Notes: a model not told the origin generated them from the sequence alone. A stretch of DNA of 64,000 nt from Gelatoporia subvermispora B (GCA_000320605.2 KB445792.1:124001-188000); one strand, 5' to 3'; shown: positions 48,076 through 59,586, counted from the first letter of the stretch. Numbers and translations: made by a program.

Positions 48076-49414
48076 ATGGCTTCCAGACCACGGCGCAGCA
48101 GTCTGCTCAAGTTCCATAGACCGAAGCTATCGCTAGACAATGCACCGATCCCTCCACTCAAACCCGAGTCGAGACAGTGCGTCCTTTCGCTATTGCATAC
48201 ACAGCGACTGCGAAGCCGAACGACGTCATGCAAGGTGTCTCCAGAATCTGCTAGCATATCGTCCCCCCAAGCAAAACCTGATCTTCCCCAAAGCGCGCTC
48301 AGCAGGGGTCCTGGTCGCCCTATTTGTGGGACGGATGGGAGATTTGTATGTACTCCTGAGCAGGTGCGTCTACCGTACTTCCATGTTGAACTCTCCTTGC
48401 ACCTGACGTCATTCTGCCCATATCCAGACGCGCAGCCACACTGCGCACATACGCTGGTGACACCTCGCTACCTGGCGGAAAGTGGGAGCAAGGTGATCGG
48501 AATCTAGAGTATACAGCTGTGAGTCTCTTGTTAAACACCGGAAAAATGGCGCTTATTTTGCTGTCAGCGCCGTGAGGCATTCGAGGAGGTAAGAGGCAGG
48601 GTACGCGACCTCCAACAGTAATCACATAAACGTCGTAGATAGGCCTCCCAAATGACCCCCGGAAGGCACCGTTGTTATGTGTCATGGAGCCGTTCCTGTC
48701 TGGAAACATGACGGTAGTAACTCCGTAAGCCTGACGCTGATCTCGTCCTTGATAAGTGCCAGTTGACACCGTGCACCCTCAGTGTCGTGGTACTTATAGT
48801 TGACAATACCTTGCGTGTAAGTTTCGTGGCCTGACAGACGATGACAGTCCCTCTATCAATGATACTGCGTCTACAGCCAATTCTCAATGCCCCAGAGGTC
48901 GCGTCACTGTTCTCCCACCCGCTGAAGTCGTTTTTGCACGAGCAGCCACCATTTCCGACAGAACTGGACATGATCGAACAACCAGAACAGCCATACCACA
49001 CATTTGTTGACATCAACTGGCACAACCAGGGCAAGCTACGCATGCACCGATTCCTCACCGGTCGAGAGGCTGGTGGGACCAAGCCCATATTTGGACTTAC
49101 AGCGTACGTGCCTTGATGATACGTCACTTTGACACTGGTAGTAACAAGTCCTCAGGTCCATCTTGATACGTGCGGCAACCATCGGGTATGGACGTGAGCC
49201 GGACTATGAACTGAACGCGCCAGGCCAGCCCTCGCTCCCAGAGCGACTTGCATACGCGCTGAGGAACCATCCCGTCCTCCGAGAGGCGGCGCTGAAGGAA
49301 GGTATTGACCCGGATAGATCTCCGGAACGGCCTTCTCAACGGAAGCCCTCGACCGGTGATAGAAGGCGTCCTAGGCTCCGTAGGGCCGGGAGCCGTGTGC
49401 GAAGTCGACTGTAA
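48076..49414 (+). CDS. PCD1: Nudix hydrolase, PCD1/NUDT7-like (CoA-diphosphatase type)
   Basis: Predicted to hydrolyse CoA or other nucleotide diphosphates in peroxisomes. Exons: 48076-48176, 48235-48363, 48428-48518, 48568-48588, 48639-48724, 48783-48816, 48877-49103 and 49156-49414; 315 aa, all in phase. Key parts are AGVLVALFVG, then LRTYAGDTSLPGGKWEQGD (the CoA-hydrolase-type sequence before the Nudix box), then REAFEE and IGLP. The Nudix helix REAFEEIGL is assembled from a 21-nt exon and the next exon. Later, FLTGREAGGTKPIFGLTA and ATIGYGREPDY are typical of the fungal family. The protein ends SRL, which fits the PTS1 consensus and agrees with the peroxisomal location of yeast Pcd1. An in-frame upstream GTG exists but no upstream ATG is preferred. 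Confidence 0.9.
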
Positions 49415-49937
49415 TTTGATGTATATCTCAATTTCGGAGGCCCGAGGATTTCATTTCATCTCTGAGGAATGCGGGATGGAACTTCGCAGAAAGCTGTATC
49501 CGTCGAATCTTATGGCTCGAGCGTGCTCCAGACTCGCTGATGATCAAGCAACACCCGGACTAGGAGATGGTCGTGTTCGAGGTGGTGAAATTGCAGGCGG
49601 AAATTCTACGCCGTACGAATTCCGTATGAGGGGACTGGGATAGACGCGAGCGGGTATTGCCTGGCTGGATTGTGATACGGACGATGGGGGCGTCATGGAT
49701 TCATGAGCGAGACGGAGGATTGCCTTGTTGGGCACAGCGAGAATAGCGGAGGTAGAGCGTCTTACATAATACCGCCTCGCGTTCTCCACGCCGGTCTGTC
49801 ATGGTCGTCGCTGAGAATTGCTGTGAAGACCCAATTTCTGTCCGCCCCCATCACCATCCCCTCTCCTCCCGCCATCCTCGACAGCCCCCTCGCAGTGCTT
49901 TCGACACACACTCTTCGACCGGCTTCGACCGCCTGAT
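49415..49937. other. Intergenic
   Basis: These 523 nt lie between two plus-strand genes. The last about 100 nt are C-rich, as is common before basidiomycete start sites. Nothing else is recognised. Confidence 0.5.
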
Positions 49938-51406
49938 ATGCCCCAGGTGTACCCGCGCCACCCCCAGACCCTCCCCAACGCACGCCGCCGCCCTCCCACC
50001 TCAAATCCTCAGCCCACAGACGCCGACAGCTCGATCGTCCTCTCTGACCTCCTCCGCACAGGCGAAGCCTCTCGTCTCCGCAGACGCGGCGCCATGCGCC
50101 TCGACCACGCCTCGCGCGCGTCCGTTTCCTCCGCCAGTGCCCCGCAGTACCCGAGCACGGGCGGACGTCCTATTGTTCTCATCCCGTCCAGGCCCGCGTC
50201 GCCGCAGTGGGCGCCCACAGAGCCCTCCGGAGAGGACGAGTATGCGTACAGCGCAGGCGAGTGGAGGGACTGGGACGACACCGCGCGGGGCGAGGGCAGT
50301 GCCACGGCGGCAGGCATGCAAGCCGACGACGCAGACGGCCCGGTGCAAGCAGGCGAGCCAGAAGGCTTCGTGCTCTACTGTGGTGGCCAAGAACAGGAAA
50401 CCTCTGAACCAATACGGAACTCCCGCGCACCGTTCCGTCCATCACCACTACCCATGTCCTGCGCCAGCCCATCCCCGGCCCGCGCAAGTGCACCTCCGCC
50501 GCGGAGGTCCAACGGATGTGGTGCGCTAGTTCACATCCGTGCGTACCCCGAGCGGCCACGCGGCGTTTGGGTGGGCAAGCAGGAGGCATCCGAAGTCGTG
50601 GTAGGACTGGAGCCATCTTATTTCGAGCGCGCAATCGTCGGGAAGATGATGAAGAGCGCATGCGGATGCATACGAGAAGGAATCGGGTGCGCCGTTTGGT
50701 AAGCCCTCGCCGCCTTTACGCAGATGTTTGTGTTTACCAACCTCTCTCGCCCATTCTTAGTGGCAATACACTCGGAACACGCTACCTGCCTTGCCAAGCC
50801 GCGTCCGAAGGCATCTTCTCCAGCTCCCCTTCGTCCAGCAACCGCCCTTCCCCCACGCCCCCTCTCGCGCACCCCTCCGGCCCAGAGTACTGGCAATGCA
50901 GCATCGCCCCAGGATCGCCCTCCAGCTCCAGCGGCACGCGTTCTCGAGCCTTCTACGTCTACACCTTCTTCTCACAACACGTCACACCTTCGCGGCCCTA
51001 CGCCTTCCCCGCGCAGCCCCGCGCGCCTGCGGCTGCGCGGCGCACGAGCATGCAGCCCGCGACCCCGTCGACCCCGTCGCCCCAGCCCATGTACGGCTAC
51101 CGCTTCACCGCATCGCCGCGCCCGTTCTCGCCGTTCCCGAGCCAGCCGCCCGTCGCGCCCGCATCCGCCATGAGCGCCGGCGCGCCCGCGTTCACGCTCC
51201 CCCCGCCGCCCGCGCCGACGCGCCCCGCCTCGCGCCCGCCGCGGCTCGGGCTCGACATCCCGGAGCCTGCCGCGGCGGACGCGGACGCGGAGGCCGCGCC
51301 GGGTATGGCGCTCGATCCGGACGGCGTGCTGCGCGACGCGGACGAGATGGAGGAGCCCGGCTCGCCGGACAAGACGGGGACGGAGGCGCTCTGGCCCGGG
51401 AGGTAG
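49938..51406 (+). CDS. Protein of unknown function with a cysteine (zinc-ribbon-like) motif
   Basis: Exons 49938-50698 and 50761-51406 (intron 62 nt) give 468 aa. The N-terminal about 170 residues are disordered. A folded core follows (GCGALVHIRAYPERPRGVWV, then FERAIVGKMMKSACGC). Cysteines at 242, 244, 251, 254 and 265 are arranged CxC-x6-CxxC-x10-C, the last two coming from exon 2, and look like a small metal-binding site. I recall CAVCGN-type sequences in uncharacterised basidiomycete proteins. The C-terminal 200 residues are Ala/Pro/Ser-rich and end in an acidic stretch (DADEMEEPGSPD). GC content is very high and the two frames overlap strongly on neighbouring strands, so the exon 2 tail is less certain than the core. 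Confidence 0.76.
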
Positions 51407-54304
51407 GGGTGCCTCTGCCGCGCCGTCCCGTCCTCGCGTAACGACTGCCCTGGCCGCTAGGCATGCGTGATTCCCGGCGTGTCCCGACCGCTGGGGATTG
51501 CGCTGGTCTGGCTTCGGGGCACGGGCGGCGGGCTGGGCGCGATATGCCTTGGGCCCGCTGCTCGTCATGACCTGTACTGCTTTTCTGCGCTTTTGTATAG
51601 TTGAATTAATCCGCGGCATCTATGTCAGCCTAGACCGGCGCGCATCTTGTTGGGGTTCAGCTCTTGTATATTTTCACACATGCGTTCATCCACACATCTA
51701 TACATGTATCGTTTTTGTATCATACTGCACTTCTACTTGGGATCGTATGTTTATGGACGTCTTGGAATACATGCAAGCAGTTTCGTATGACTTTTGCGCG
51801 CGCGCCTGTGTGAGCGAAGCGATAAGTTGGGCTCACGACTTTCACGATGTCAAGCCTCCGTGCGGACGAGCAGATTGGGTACGGGCCCAGCGGCCCGCCG
51901 CGAGCCGGCCCAATCGAGAATTGGGCGCCCTCGTTCGACTCGGAGAGGCTTTCGATTCAGCCACCACGTCTCTGGCCAGGACTCTCGGCGACGACCCACT
52001 TGCATACACACACGCACGGAGCAATCTGCAGAAGGTCCGCCACGGCCATCAAACGCTAGAGCCGATTCCCCGTCCTGGTCCCCCCGCGTGCCCACGTTCC
52101 TCGCCGTACCCAGGCCCAGCGTCGCGCGCGCACAGAAGCTGGCCGGATGACGCGCACGCAGCGCAGGCGTGCAATGTACCGCTTGCTCGCTTCGGCTTGC
52201 ACAGAGGGATTTGCAGCCCGGCGTTCAATGCGCGTAGCCTCTGGGGATCCCGTGCGGAATCGGGCTACGGGCGTGCGCACGGGCGCGGCGACGCCTGCGC
52301 TGGTGCGCCTTCTGCCGGCGTGGTTCTGCGCTGGTGCGCGTCCGGTGTTCTGCTCGAGAAGGGCGCAGGCCCAGACGTCCCTGCGCCGCGGAGTTCCCGC
52401 ACCCATCTGTGGTCCTCTGTGGTCCTGCGATGGGCGGTATGTGCTCTCTTGTGACGCTCCTGGGGAACGTGGCCTGCTCGCGCCCTGGCCGAGCGTAGAT
52501 GGATAAATTGCAGGCCGTGCGCGGTGCAAAAGGGTACATTGCGCCCCTGCCGCGCGCGATTATATCCGTCGCGGGAATGCTCGGCAGCAGACGCAGCCCA
52601 GAGGCAGGCTCCTCGCGCCCGAGCGGACGACGCGCTGCTCCCCTCTGCAGTCCCGTCTGCCAGATAGCCTGCGGTCGCAGGACGTGGTTACAGCACGAGC
52701 ACCTGTCCGCACGCCCGCGCGACGCGCACGCCCTGGATCTGGCCGCACAGGGCGCAATATATCGTCTATCGGCGTTCCATTCCTCGCGCGCGCGGACGCT
52801 CGCTCGCTGCCCCGCGGCCGAGGGCGCGGGGCCCGACCAGCTCACGAGCAGCGCCCGCAGTCGGCTCCCGCGCACGCGCAACGCCTGTCGCCGGCACGAC
52901 GCCGACGCCAGGCGGCGCGTTCCATCCAGATTGCGCTAGTCTTGCTAGTGCCGAGCGTCGCGCGTTCGCAAGGGTGGGCTGGCGCGTGCACGGTCGGGTC
53001 CGCGGACCCGTGCTCCGCTGCCAGGTGCGTAGACTGCCTGCGTCTTAATGAGCAGCCGGGTGCGGTGCTCTGGACGAGGCTTCTTTGATAAAGCCAGGGC
53101 GAGAGGGGAATGTGGGTGACTGCTTTCGAGGTGCGTTCCCAGGCAAGCTGGGGCATCTGAACATGCGCGCGATATCACGGTGTCGAGTGTACAGTGGCGG
53201 GAGATTTCAACAGCATCGGGGGTGGGCGTGATATCATGCGTGCGTCGATGGCTGTGGGCCCCACTCCGGACTGTGCGGGACGGATGGCTGCGCGACAAGT
53301 CGCTGATCACGCCGCTGGCCAGCGCAATATGTATGATTCTGAACTGTGGCGGGCTGACTCGTGTGGCGAGCACGGGCGGAGGCGAGGGGCACGTGTGGCC
53401 TCTCCGTGCTTCGCCACCGCGATGCGCAGGCACGAGGTCTGTCAGTGGATTTTTACTAGGAACGACAGGTGGATGCCCATATCAGCCGTGCATCGTGTCG
53501 ATGGAATCTGGTATCTGCGGAGACTGCGTTCGGCCCCTCGCGGGACGCGCCCCGATGCCGCTGCGCGCGGTGGAGGCCTTCGGGGTCGGAGCGCGCGTCA
53601 GGTAGTGTGCTGTCGGTAGGCAGAGGCGGTTTGATCGCGCTAGTGGTGACGTTGTGGACAGCGGTGGTCGGCGTGGGTGATCCTAGGGTGCGAGCAGTGG
53701 CGGGAGCGGCGAGGACGGCGGCGGGGATGCGCTGGGGATACACTAGGGAAGCGTGCATGTGGCTGCGTCGTGGTGATGACCGTGGCGGGCGGACCCACGT
53801 CCGGCGTGCATACGTCGGCGAGGGCTAACGACGCTGCTGGCAAAGGCAGGTATCGGGCGTCGTCGGGCTGCATTGCGCTGTATGATGGCCGGGATCGGAG
53901 ACACACGCATGTTCCAATCGATGCTTCCGCCCAAGAAGCATCCGCTTCTTCCAGTGTTTCTCGTGCGCCAATGACGCTTTAGGAAGCTGCCTTGCCTGAT
54001 TAGGAGGGCACGCTCTGTGATGTAACGAGCCAGCAACGTGCCGACTGGCTGCCAACAGCCTATCGCGACTCACGCCCATTCGCTGGCTCAATAATATTCG
54101 CCCGTGTTCGACTGCGCGCAATTGTCCGGTTCCGAGGGTATATATACCCCTTATGTTGGATTGTTCAAGTCAATCGCGCCCCCTCCTCCGCACAACTCGC
54201 TCCCTCGACCTCTATCGCCCCCGACGCGACAACCCGGGTGTCCCCCTTCCATACGCGCAATAGGATCTACCGCTATCGACTACACCGCCTCTTACCCCAC
54301 CGCA
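51407..54304. other. 2.9-kb GC-rich stretch without a recognised gene
   Basis: The first 300 nt are AT-richer and fit a 3' UTR. From about 51.8 to 53.9 kb the sequence is GC- and CpG-rich, so frames of 100-300 codons are open on both strands at once, but all read as Arg/Ala/Pro-rich sequence with no domain. From 54.0 kb it becomes the P450 promoter. No terminal repeats or transposase signals were found by eye. Confidence 0.5.
54139..54146 (+). promoter_or_regulatory. TATA box of the P450 gene
   Basis: TATATATA lies about 160 nt upstream of the P450 start codon, with a C-rich tract between, as in many inducible fungal promoters. Confidence 0.6.
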
Positions 54305-56418
54305 ATGAACGCAGCACCATCCACTGTCCCTCTCGGTACCGCCGCGATGCCCCCCTCCTTCACTCTCGCACACATTACTCCCAGCTTCCCATCCGCCGTC
54401 CTCATCGCGATATCCCTCACCCTCCTCTACCTCGCTGCATCCGCCGTATACAACGTGTTCTTCTCCCCCTTGGCCGCGATCCCCGGCCCTTGGTATGCCG
54501 CCGTATCCGACTTCTGGATCACCACGCACGTCGTCCGTCTCCAGCAATGCAGGATCGTGCAGACCCTCTTTGAGCGATACGGCCCTGTCGTCCGCGTCGG
54601 CCCGAACAAGGTCATCTTCTGCGATGTCACCACTATGCGGAGCGTCTACTGCGTGCACAAGTTTGACAAAAGCTCCTACTACAAGAGCCTCCTTACGTAC
54701 GTCTTTCCTACGCCTGCCGTATAGCTGCGAGTGACTCACGCATTTCGTTGTATATAGGAACAACAACGACCATTCGTAAGTTGATCCGACTGCGATTCAT
54801 TGGACGATCACTCAGAGCTCTGCAGCATGACGACTCTCCCCCATGCTGACCACGCCGTTCGCCGCAAGGCATGGGCACCTCACTACACACCATCCAACCT
54901 CGCCCTCTTCCAAACCGAAATCAATGACTTTGCCATCAACCTCGTGGAGGTAAGGTTTCCCTGCTAGGTTTCATGAAGTTTGGATCCGACGTATATCGCA
55001 CAGAACCTCGACCGAATTGCAGGAAAAACGTCTGTGGATTGCCTCGATCTGTTCCGCCACTTGATGGTCGACATTATCTCCATGACCGTATTCGGCACCC
55101 GCCCGGGTTCGATGAAGAACTGGTCCCTTAATATCCATGATCCCCTGTCGACTGCAGTGTACGATTTCCCCAAGAGGGGCATCTTGGTATGTAAATTGAA
55201 TAATGATATATTCGCGTCGCTTACAATCTATGTAGCGGAGCGCTGTCCCGACATGGGCCTGGAATCTCGTCTGCCGTATCCCGAACGAACGCTGGCGTCA
55301 GATCTGCGACTCTGACAGGATCATGGCGCAGGTTGGACACGTCCGTTCTTCAGGATTCGCTCCTCACTGACCTTGCCCCGATAGTTTGTTGGAGACCGAC
55401 TGTATGATATGCGCGCAAAGATTCACACGGCGTCGGTCGCAGGCGAGACCGAGGACAAGATGTGTCTGCTTCAACGCATGATTCAACATCGTGTCTTCGG
55501 CTCCCAGGAAGGCATGTCCGACCAAAATATCATTTCGGAGGGCATGGGCCATCTGTGAGTCGAAAGAACTTGAAGGGTACTACATGTACCGAACTGACAC
55601 CCATACAGGATCGCAGGCGTCGACGCGTCTTCCACGACACTCTCCTACCTGTTTTGGGAGCTGAGTCGCCGCTCGGACATTATGAAGAAGCTGCAGAACG
55701 AACTCGAAGAGGCCATGCCCGATCGCAGGGTGATTCCGAGCACCTACGTTCTGACAAACCTACCGTATCTTAGCGCTTTCATTAAAGAGGGTGAGTGTCA
55801 AGTACTATGAAATCTGCCATTCCTTTGTACTTACGTTCTATCAAAAGGCCTGCGACTCTACGGTTCTGCACCATCCTTGCTCGAACGTGTCGTTCCATCG
55901 ACTTCGGCCTCTAAGATCGACGACGCCTTCGACATGATGGGTTACGCTGTGCCTCCGGGGACTATCGTCTCGACTCAAGCTTGGAGCATGCATCGCGATG
56001 CCGACGTGTTCCCGAGTCCCGAGACGTTCCTGCCAGAGCGGTGGTTGCCCGTCGATGGCTCCCCCGCCGATGAAGACCGTCTGCTGAGGTACGCCCTGGG
56101 CATTGATGCAAGCGAGACCTTAGTTGACGATTGGGACCCAGAATGTCGCAGCACATGATGCCGTTTGGCGCTGGTGCGCGTATATGTGGCGGGCAGAACC
56201 TAGCCCAGATGGTCTTGCACATTGTCGTCGCCGCGGTAGCGAGCAACTTCAGTATCTCTGCGCGCGCAATTGAGACAAACGAAAGGAGCATGGAGATGCG
56301 TGACGCTTTCGTGAGCTGACTCTTAAGCTTCATTCCCTACCAGATCTAACCCCACTTTCAGGTCTTATTCCCTGCGTCAAAAGAATGCAAACTGATTTTC
56401 ACAAGTCGGAAATTCTAA
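54305..56418 (+). CDS. Cytochrome P450 monooxygenase
   Basis: A heme-thiolate monooxygenase predicted to sit in the ER membrane; substrate unknown. Exons: 54305-54696, 54758-54775, 54826-54949, 55004-55186, 55236-55331, 55385-55554, 55609-55790, 55848-56088, 56142-56310 and 56362-56418; 543 aa. An N-terminal anchor (AVLIAISLTLLYLAASAVY, about 31-49) is followed by the Pro-rich hinge IPGPW. The oxygen-binding helix AGVDASSTT lies near 330-338, the ExxR motif at 388-391, PERW at 451-454 and the heme loop FGAGARICGG with the ligand Cys484. Exon 2 is only 18 nt. All standard catalytic residues are present, so the enzyme looks intact. The overall pattern resembles benzoate- or pisatin-hydroxylase-like fungal P450s, but the family cannot be fixed by eye. 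Confidence 0.96.
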
Positions 56419-56979
56419 GCGCCGCCGCGCTACTTGGCTTGGATCTCGTCGCATCTGCAGTGTTGTATGCTTGTCTACTGAGGCCTTGACGGCCTTCATA
56501 TGTTAAATCCGCCTAATGCGTCCCCAGCCCTGCGCTGTGTTCCCTTAATTTAAGGTTATCCCCTTATTGACTAATTATTTGCATTCGCTGCCGTTGCTTT
56601 CTTGTCGTCGCCCCGCTTTTTACATTAGACTGGGGCACTTGGCCTTCCCATACCATTTGTGCTTTCGCATTATAGTCGAGGCCGTGGATGTGTCGTGGTT
56701 GTAATGCCTGGAGAGGATCGGACGGAATGTGTTATACCAATAAGTACTATAGGATCGTTGTAATACTGTACGATGAGCAGAGGACAATGTGATACCCTTT
56801 TCTTAGTTTTATGAGCGACCGCACCGTGATATGACAGAGATCCACGTACGATACAACTAGCTAGAGTCAGTCACACTCGGGAAGCTCGACCCAGACTTCC
56901 TGTCGTCAAATACCTTGGATTTGCGGGATGGTTAAGCTGGTATTCCCAAGAAAATAGACGTCAAGTTACTTGTTACTCG
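56419..56979. other. Convergent 3' region P450 / DAD4
   Basis: These 561 nt of relatively AT-rich sequence lie between two stop codons and fit 3' UTRs. No coding signal. Confidence 0.55.
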
Positions 56980-57316
56980 TTAGTTCTCCTGAGAATCCTT
57001 GCGTTCGCGTGTAGCATCCAAGTTATACTGGACGTTCTTGCGATATTTTGTCACGAGATCCGCGGCAACTTGGACGTGGGCGTTCGCGCGGACTATTTCC
57101 TGTGGGATATTTCAGTAAACGTGTTCTGTATCTTAGGTAACATCTCACTTCAAGGCAATGATTCAGTTCCAAGATGGTTTCGGTGCACTTATCCTACCGG
57201 CGGAAGGGTAGTAGCGTGTGAGACCAACAACTCTGTGAAGATGGTACACCACGTACCGCGTTCTTGATGATTCGTTGGAGAAGCACGTTCTGGCGTTCTG
57301 CGTGGGGGTTCTCCAT
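56980..57316 (-). CDS. DAD4: DASH complex subunit Dad4
   Basis: Dad4 is one of ten subunits of the DASH/Dam1 ring that couples kinetochores to microtubules. Three small exons (57316-57257, 57193-57149 and 57099-56980; introns 63 and 49 nt) give 74 aa, the usual length. The protein starts MENPHAERQNVLLQRI, continues with a coiled segment (ETILELNHCLE) and ends in LVTKYRKNVQYNLDAT, all typical of fungal Dad4. Each exon is too short to stand out as an open frame, so the gene is easily missed. All junctions are phase 0. A TATATAAG on the minus strand near 57562 may be its TATA box, about 245 nt upstream. Confidence 0.9.
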
Positions 57317-57725
57317 CGCGAGTGGGTGAAGGAGGATGTGGATGGACCCGAGGTCAGGTGGTGGTCGGTGGCGAGCCGCGACCGGACGCAACTGCGGCGC
57401 GTCGCCTACACGGTCATGTGGATTTCACGTGATGAATCATGTGGCGGTCGCGGTTGGCTTAGTCAGCCGGTGTCGCCACACGAGAGCTCGCACAAGTCGA
57501 AAGACAGGTTATGAGACTGGGATTCGAAAGTACGATAGGGTATGTAGTACATGGGCTCGGTCTTATATACGCTAGGGAGAGCGGACTTCGAACGAGACAT
57601 GTACAACTAGATATTATCGTAGGCGAAGAGAGTAGATGGTTTTGGGATCGTGGGAAAATGTCCGTCTAAGGGAGGTAGAGTCTGGCGCGTCACATACGCC
57701 CTCCGGCCATTGCGAAGTAATGGTC
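57317..57725. other. Boundary between DAD4 and transposon-derived DNA
   Basis: This 409-nt region holds the DAD4 promoter. The right edge of the Gypsy-derived sequence must lie in or just beyond it; I could not identify a terminal repeat here. Confidence 0.45.
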
Positions 57726-58878
57726 CTACGTGTAATTGATGATACCGTCCGCGTCAGCTTGAGTGGAGAGGGCGGGGGAGGGTGTGACGTCCACAGCGTC
57801 GGCGCGCTGCTTGCCTTTAGAGGAAACCTCGGTGGAGGTAGCGGGGTCGGCCTCGGGCGGCGTGATAGAGTGGCTAGGGACCGGAGTGGGCAGTGCCGGG
57901 TTGCTGCCAGCGACGAGGTCGGCGGGAAGAGTGGGGTCGACGAGCATGGGGGACGGGGGCGCCATGAGAGTCTCGACGGAGACAGGGAGGAGGGAATCGA
58001 ATGCGGCTACATCCCCGAAGGTGGAGGCCGAGGTGGGGTCTTCGTAGCCGCCAGCCAGCATGGCATAGGCGGAGAGGTCGAGCCCAGTATCCCAGGGGCT
58101 GTTTGTAGTGATGGTGGAGGCGAAGGGACCGGCCACGGATGCGACGGGAGGGGTAGAGGCTGTGGAGCCAGCGGGAGTATGGCGAGGGCGCTTGCGTGGC
58201 TTCTGGGATTCAATGAAGCCGGTCATGAGATTGCGGAGAGCGTTAATAGCAGCGACATTCTCGGCGTAGAGGTTGTGGCGTCGAGCAGGGTTATTGGGTC
58301 GTGGACCGGGTCCGTGCGAACGGCCGCGAGCGGGCGGGCGCTGGGCGCGAGGGGAAGGAGCCGTGGTGGGCGCGGTAGGCACAACGGGCGTAGGCGGGGG
58401 AGGAGAAACCGGAGGAGGAGGAGGAGGAGGAGGAGGAGGAGGAGCGGGATCAGCCGGGACGAGCAAGCTAATGCGAGGGGAGGATTTCTTCAGTGAGAAT
58501 GCCCTCCGTAACAAGGGACTAAATCCCGTGAACGCGTACGGGCTGGCGCCGTCGGCGTTCCAGATGTGTGCAAAGACATCGTACCCACCCGGCATGACGA
58601 GCGCGGAGGGGGTCGTTCTAGCACGTAAGAGTTCATCGAAGCGGATGAACAAGCAAAGCTGGAAGCGCGAGTAGATGTACTGCGTGTTATGGTTGTCGGG
58701 ATCCCGTAGTAACAGGCATCCATCGGGCCCCGGAGACGCGAAGATGTTGACAAATTCGTGTTAGTAAGACATCGGTGTCGGCGAGCAGAGGCGCGGTGCG
58801 TGCGACGAGCAGAAGGTACAATGAGTGATGCGAGAAGAGGACTCGGGATGAGCTGAGGAAGGCCTCTGTCTCGGTCAC
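57726..58878 (-). CDS. Proline-rich ORF carried downstream of the Gypsy polyprotein
   Basis: Two frames appear to form one product: 58878-58687 (LLLVARTAPLLADTDVLL) and 58652-57726 (about 308 codons), with a frame change near 58757. The second continues upstream in an open frame (FASPGPDGCLLLRDPDN) to about 58750. Content: a hydrophobic N-terminus, a folded-looking block (FIRFDELLRAR, YDVFAHIWNADG), a run of 11 prolines encoded by a GGA/GGC-type repeat at 58420-58445, then NLYAENVAAINALRNLMTGF and a Pro/Ser/Thr tail. I remember similar hypothetical proteins beside Gypsy elements in polypore genomes. Its position just after the chromodomain end suggests it belongs to the element. Function unknown; the frame change may be an intron or a lesion. 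Confidence 0.6.
58420..58445. repeat. GGA-type trinucleotide repeat
   Basis: A run of GGA units on the plus strand encodes the polyproline tract on the minus strand; likely to vary in length. Confidence 0.9.
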
Positions 58879-59341
58879 CTCTTTATACGAGTCCGAGGGA
58901 GAGTCAGGCAGCCGACATATACCTGAGGGTCGTCGGGCAGAGAGCCAGAACCATCGGGCAGCGCAGAGATATTCTCGATACCTAGTAGTTCGAGATATGC
59001 ACGCAGCGCATCAAGACCTGAAATGGTTGAGTACGGGACCCACGTGATGTCCCCAGACTTCCAACGCGCCTCGAAAGTCGCATTGGTGCCTGATCCGCGA
59101 TGGTTTATGATCGTGTCGATCGCCCATTCACCATCGCGTTCCTCGAGGTCTGCTATCTGGCTATCTAGCCGACCCGGGAAGAGTCGATCATCATTCGGCT
59201 CGTGAACGCGGAGTAGCGACGCATGGAATACATTGTGGATCCCTCGTTGCTTGAGGTTAGCCGAGAGATCGAGCTGGAAGAAGTTGTTTCCGTAGTCCCG
59301 CAAGATCTTATATGGCCCAATATATTTCGGGGCTAGCTTGC
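58875..59341 (-). mobile_element. Ty3/Gypsy polyprotein, C-terminal chromodomain part
   Basis: Reads LAPKYIGPYKILRDYG, then FQLDLSANLKQRGIHNVFHASLLR, then a chromodomain-like block (EWAIDTIINHRG, FEARWKSGDITWVPY, LDALRAYLELLG). This is the usual end of a chromovirus-type polyprotein, where the chromodomain guides integration into heterochromatin. It is cut off from the integrase by the LTR element at 59342-60565. The frame continues into that element only by chance. Confidence 0.92.
59337..59341. repeat. Target-site duplication, left copy
   Basis: CTTGC directly precedes the LTR element. Confidence 0.87.
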
Positions 59342-59586
59342 TGTCACAGTTTTTCGAAGCTAAGCGCTTAACCAGCGCTAGAGCAGTGGCAGGCAGTGTG
59401 TGTTCCATTCTCAGAACAGTGACGAGTTAGCTGGTAGTGGCTGCCTGCGTGGCTCCAGGCTAGTCACATGACATAGCATGCACGTGATGCGCACATGTGC
59501 AGGTGTCCCAGAGTCACATGTCCCAGTCTAGGTCTGGCTAGGCATGGCTAGGTCTGGAAGGAGTCTAGAAGCGACAGGAAGGTGCT

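Noticed and set aside
51498..52454. 318-codon plus-strand open frame
   Set aside because: Begins in the 3' UTR-like part after the cysteine-motif gene and runs into the GC-rich island; no domain and similar-length frames exist on both strands.
57636..58496. 286-codon Gly/Arg-rich plus-strand open frame
   Set aside because: Antisense of the proline-rich transposon ORF; the poly-Arg end is the GGA repeat read in another frame.
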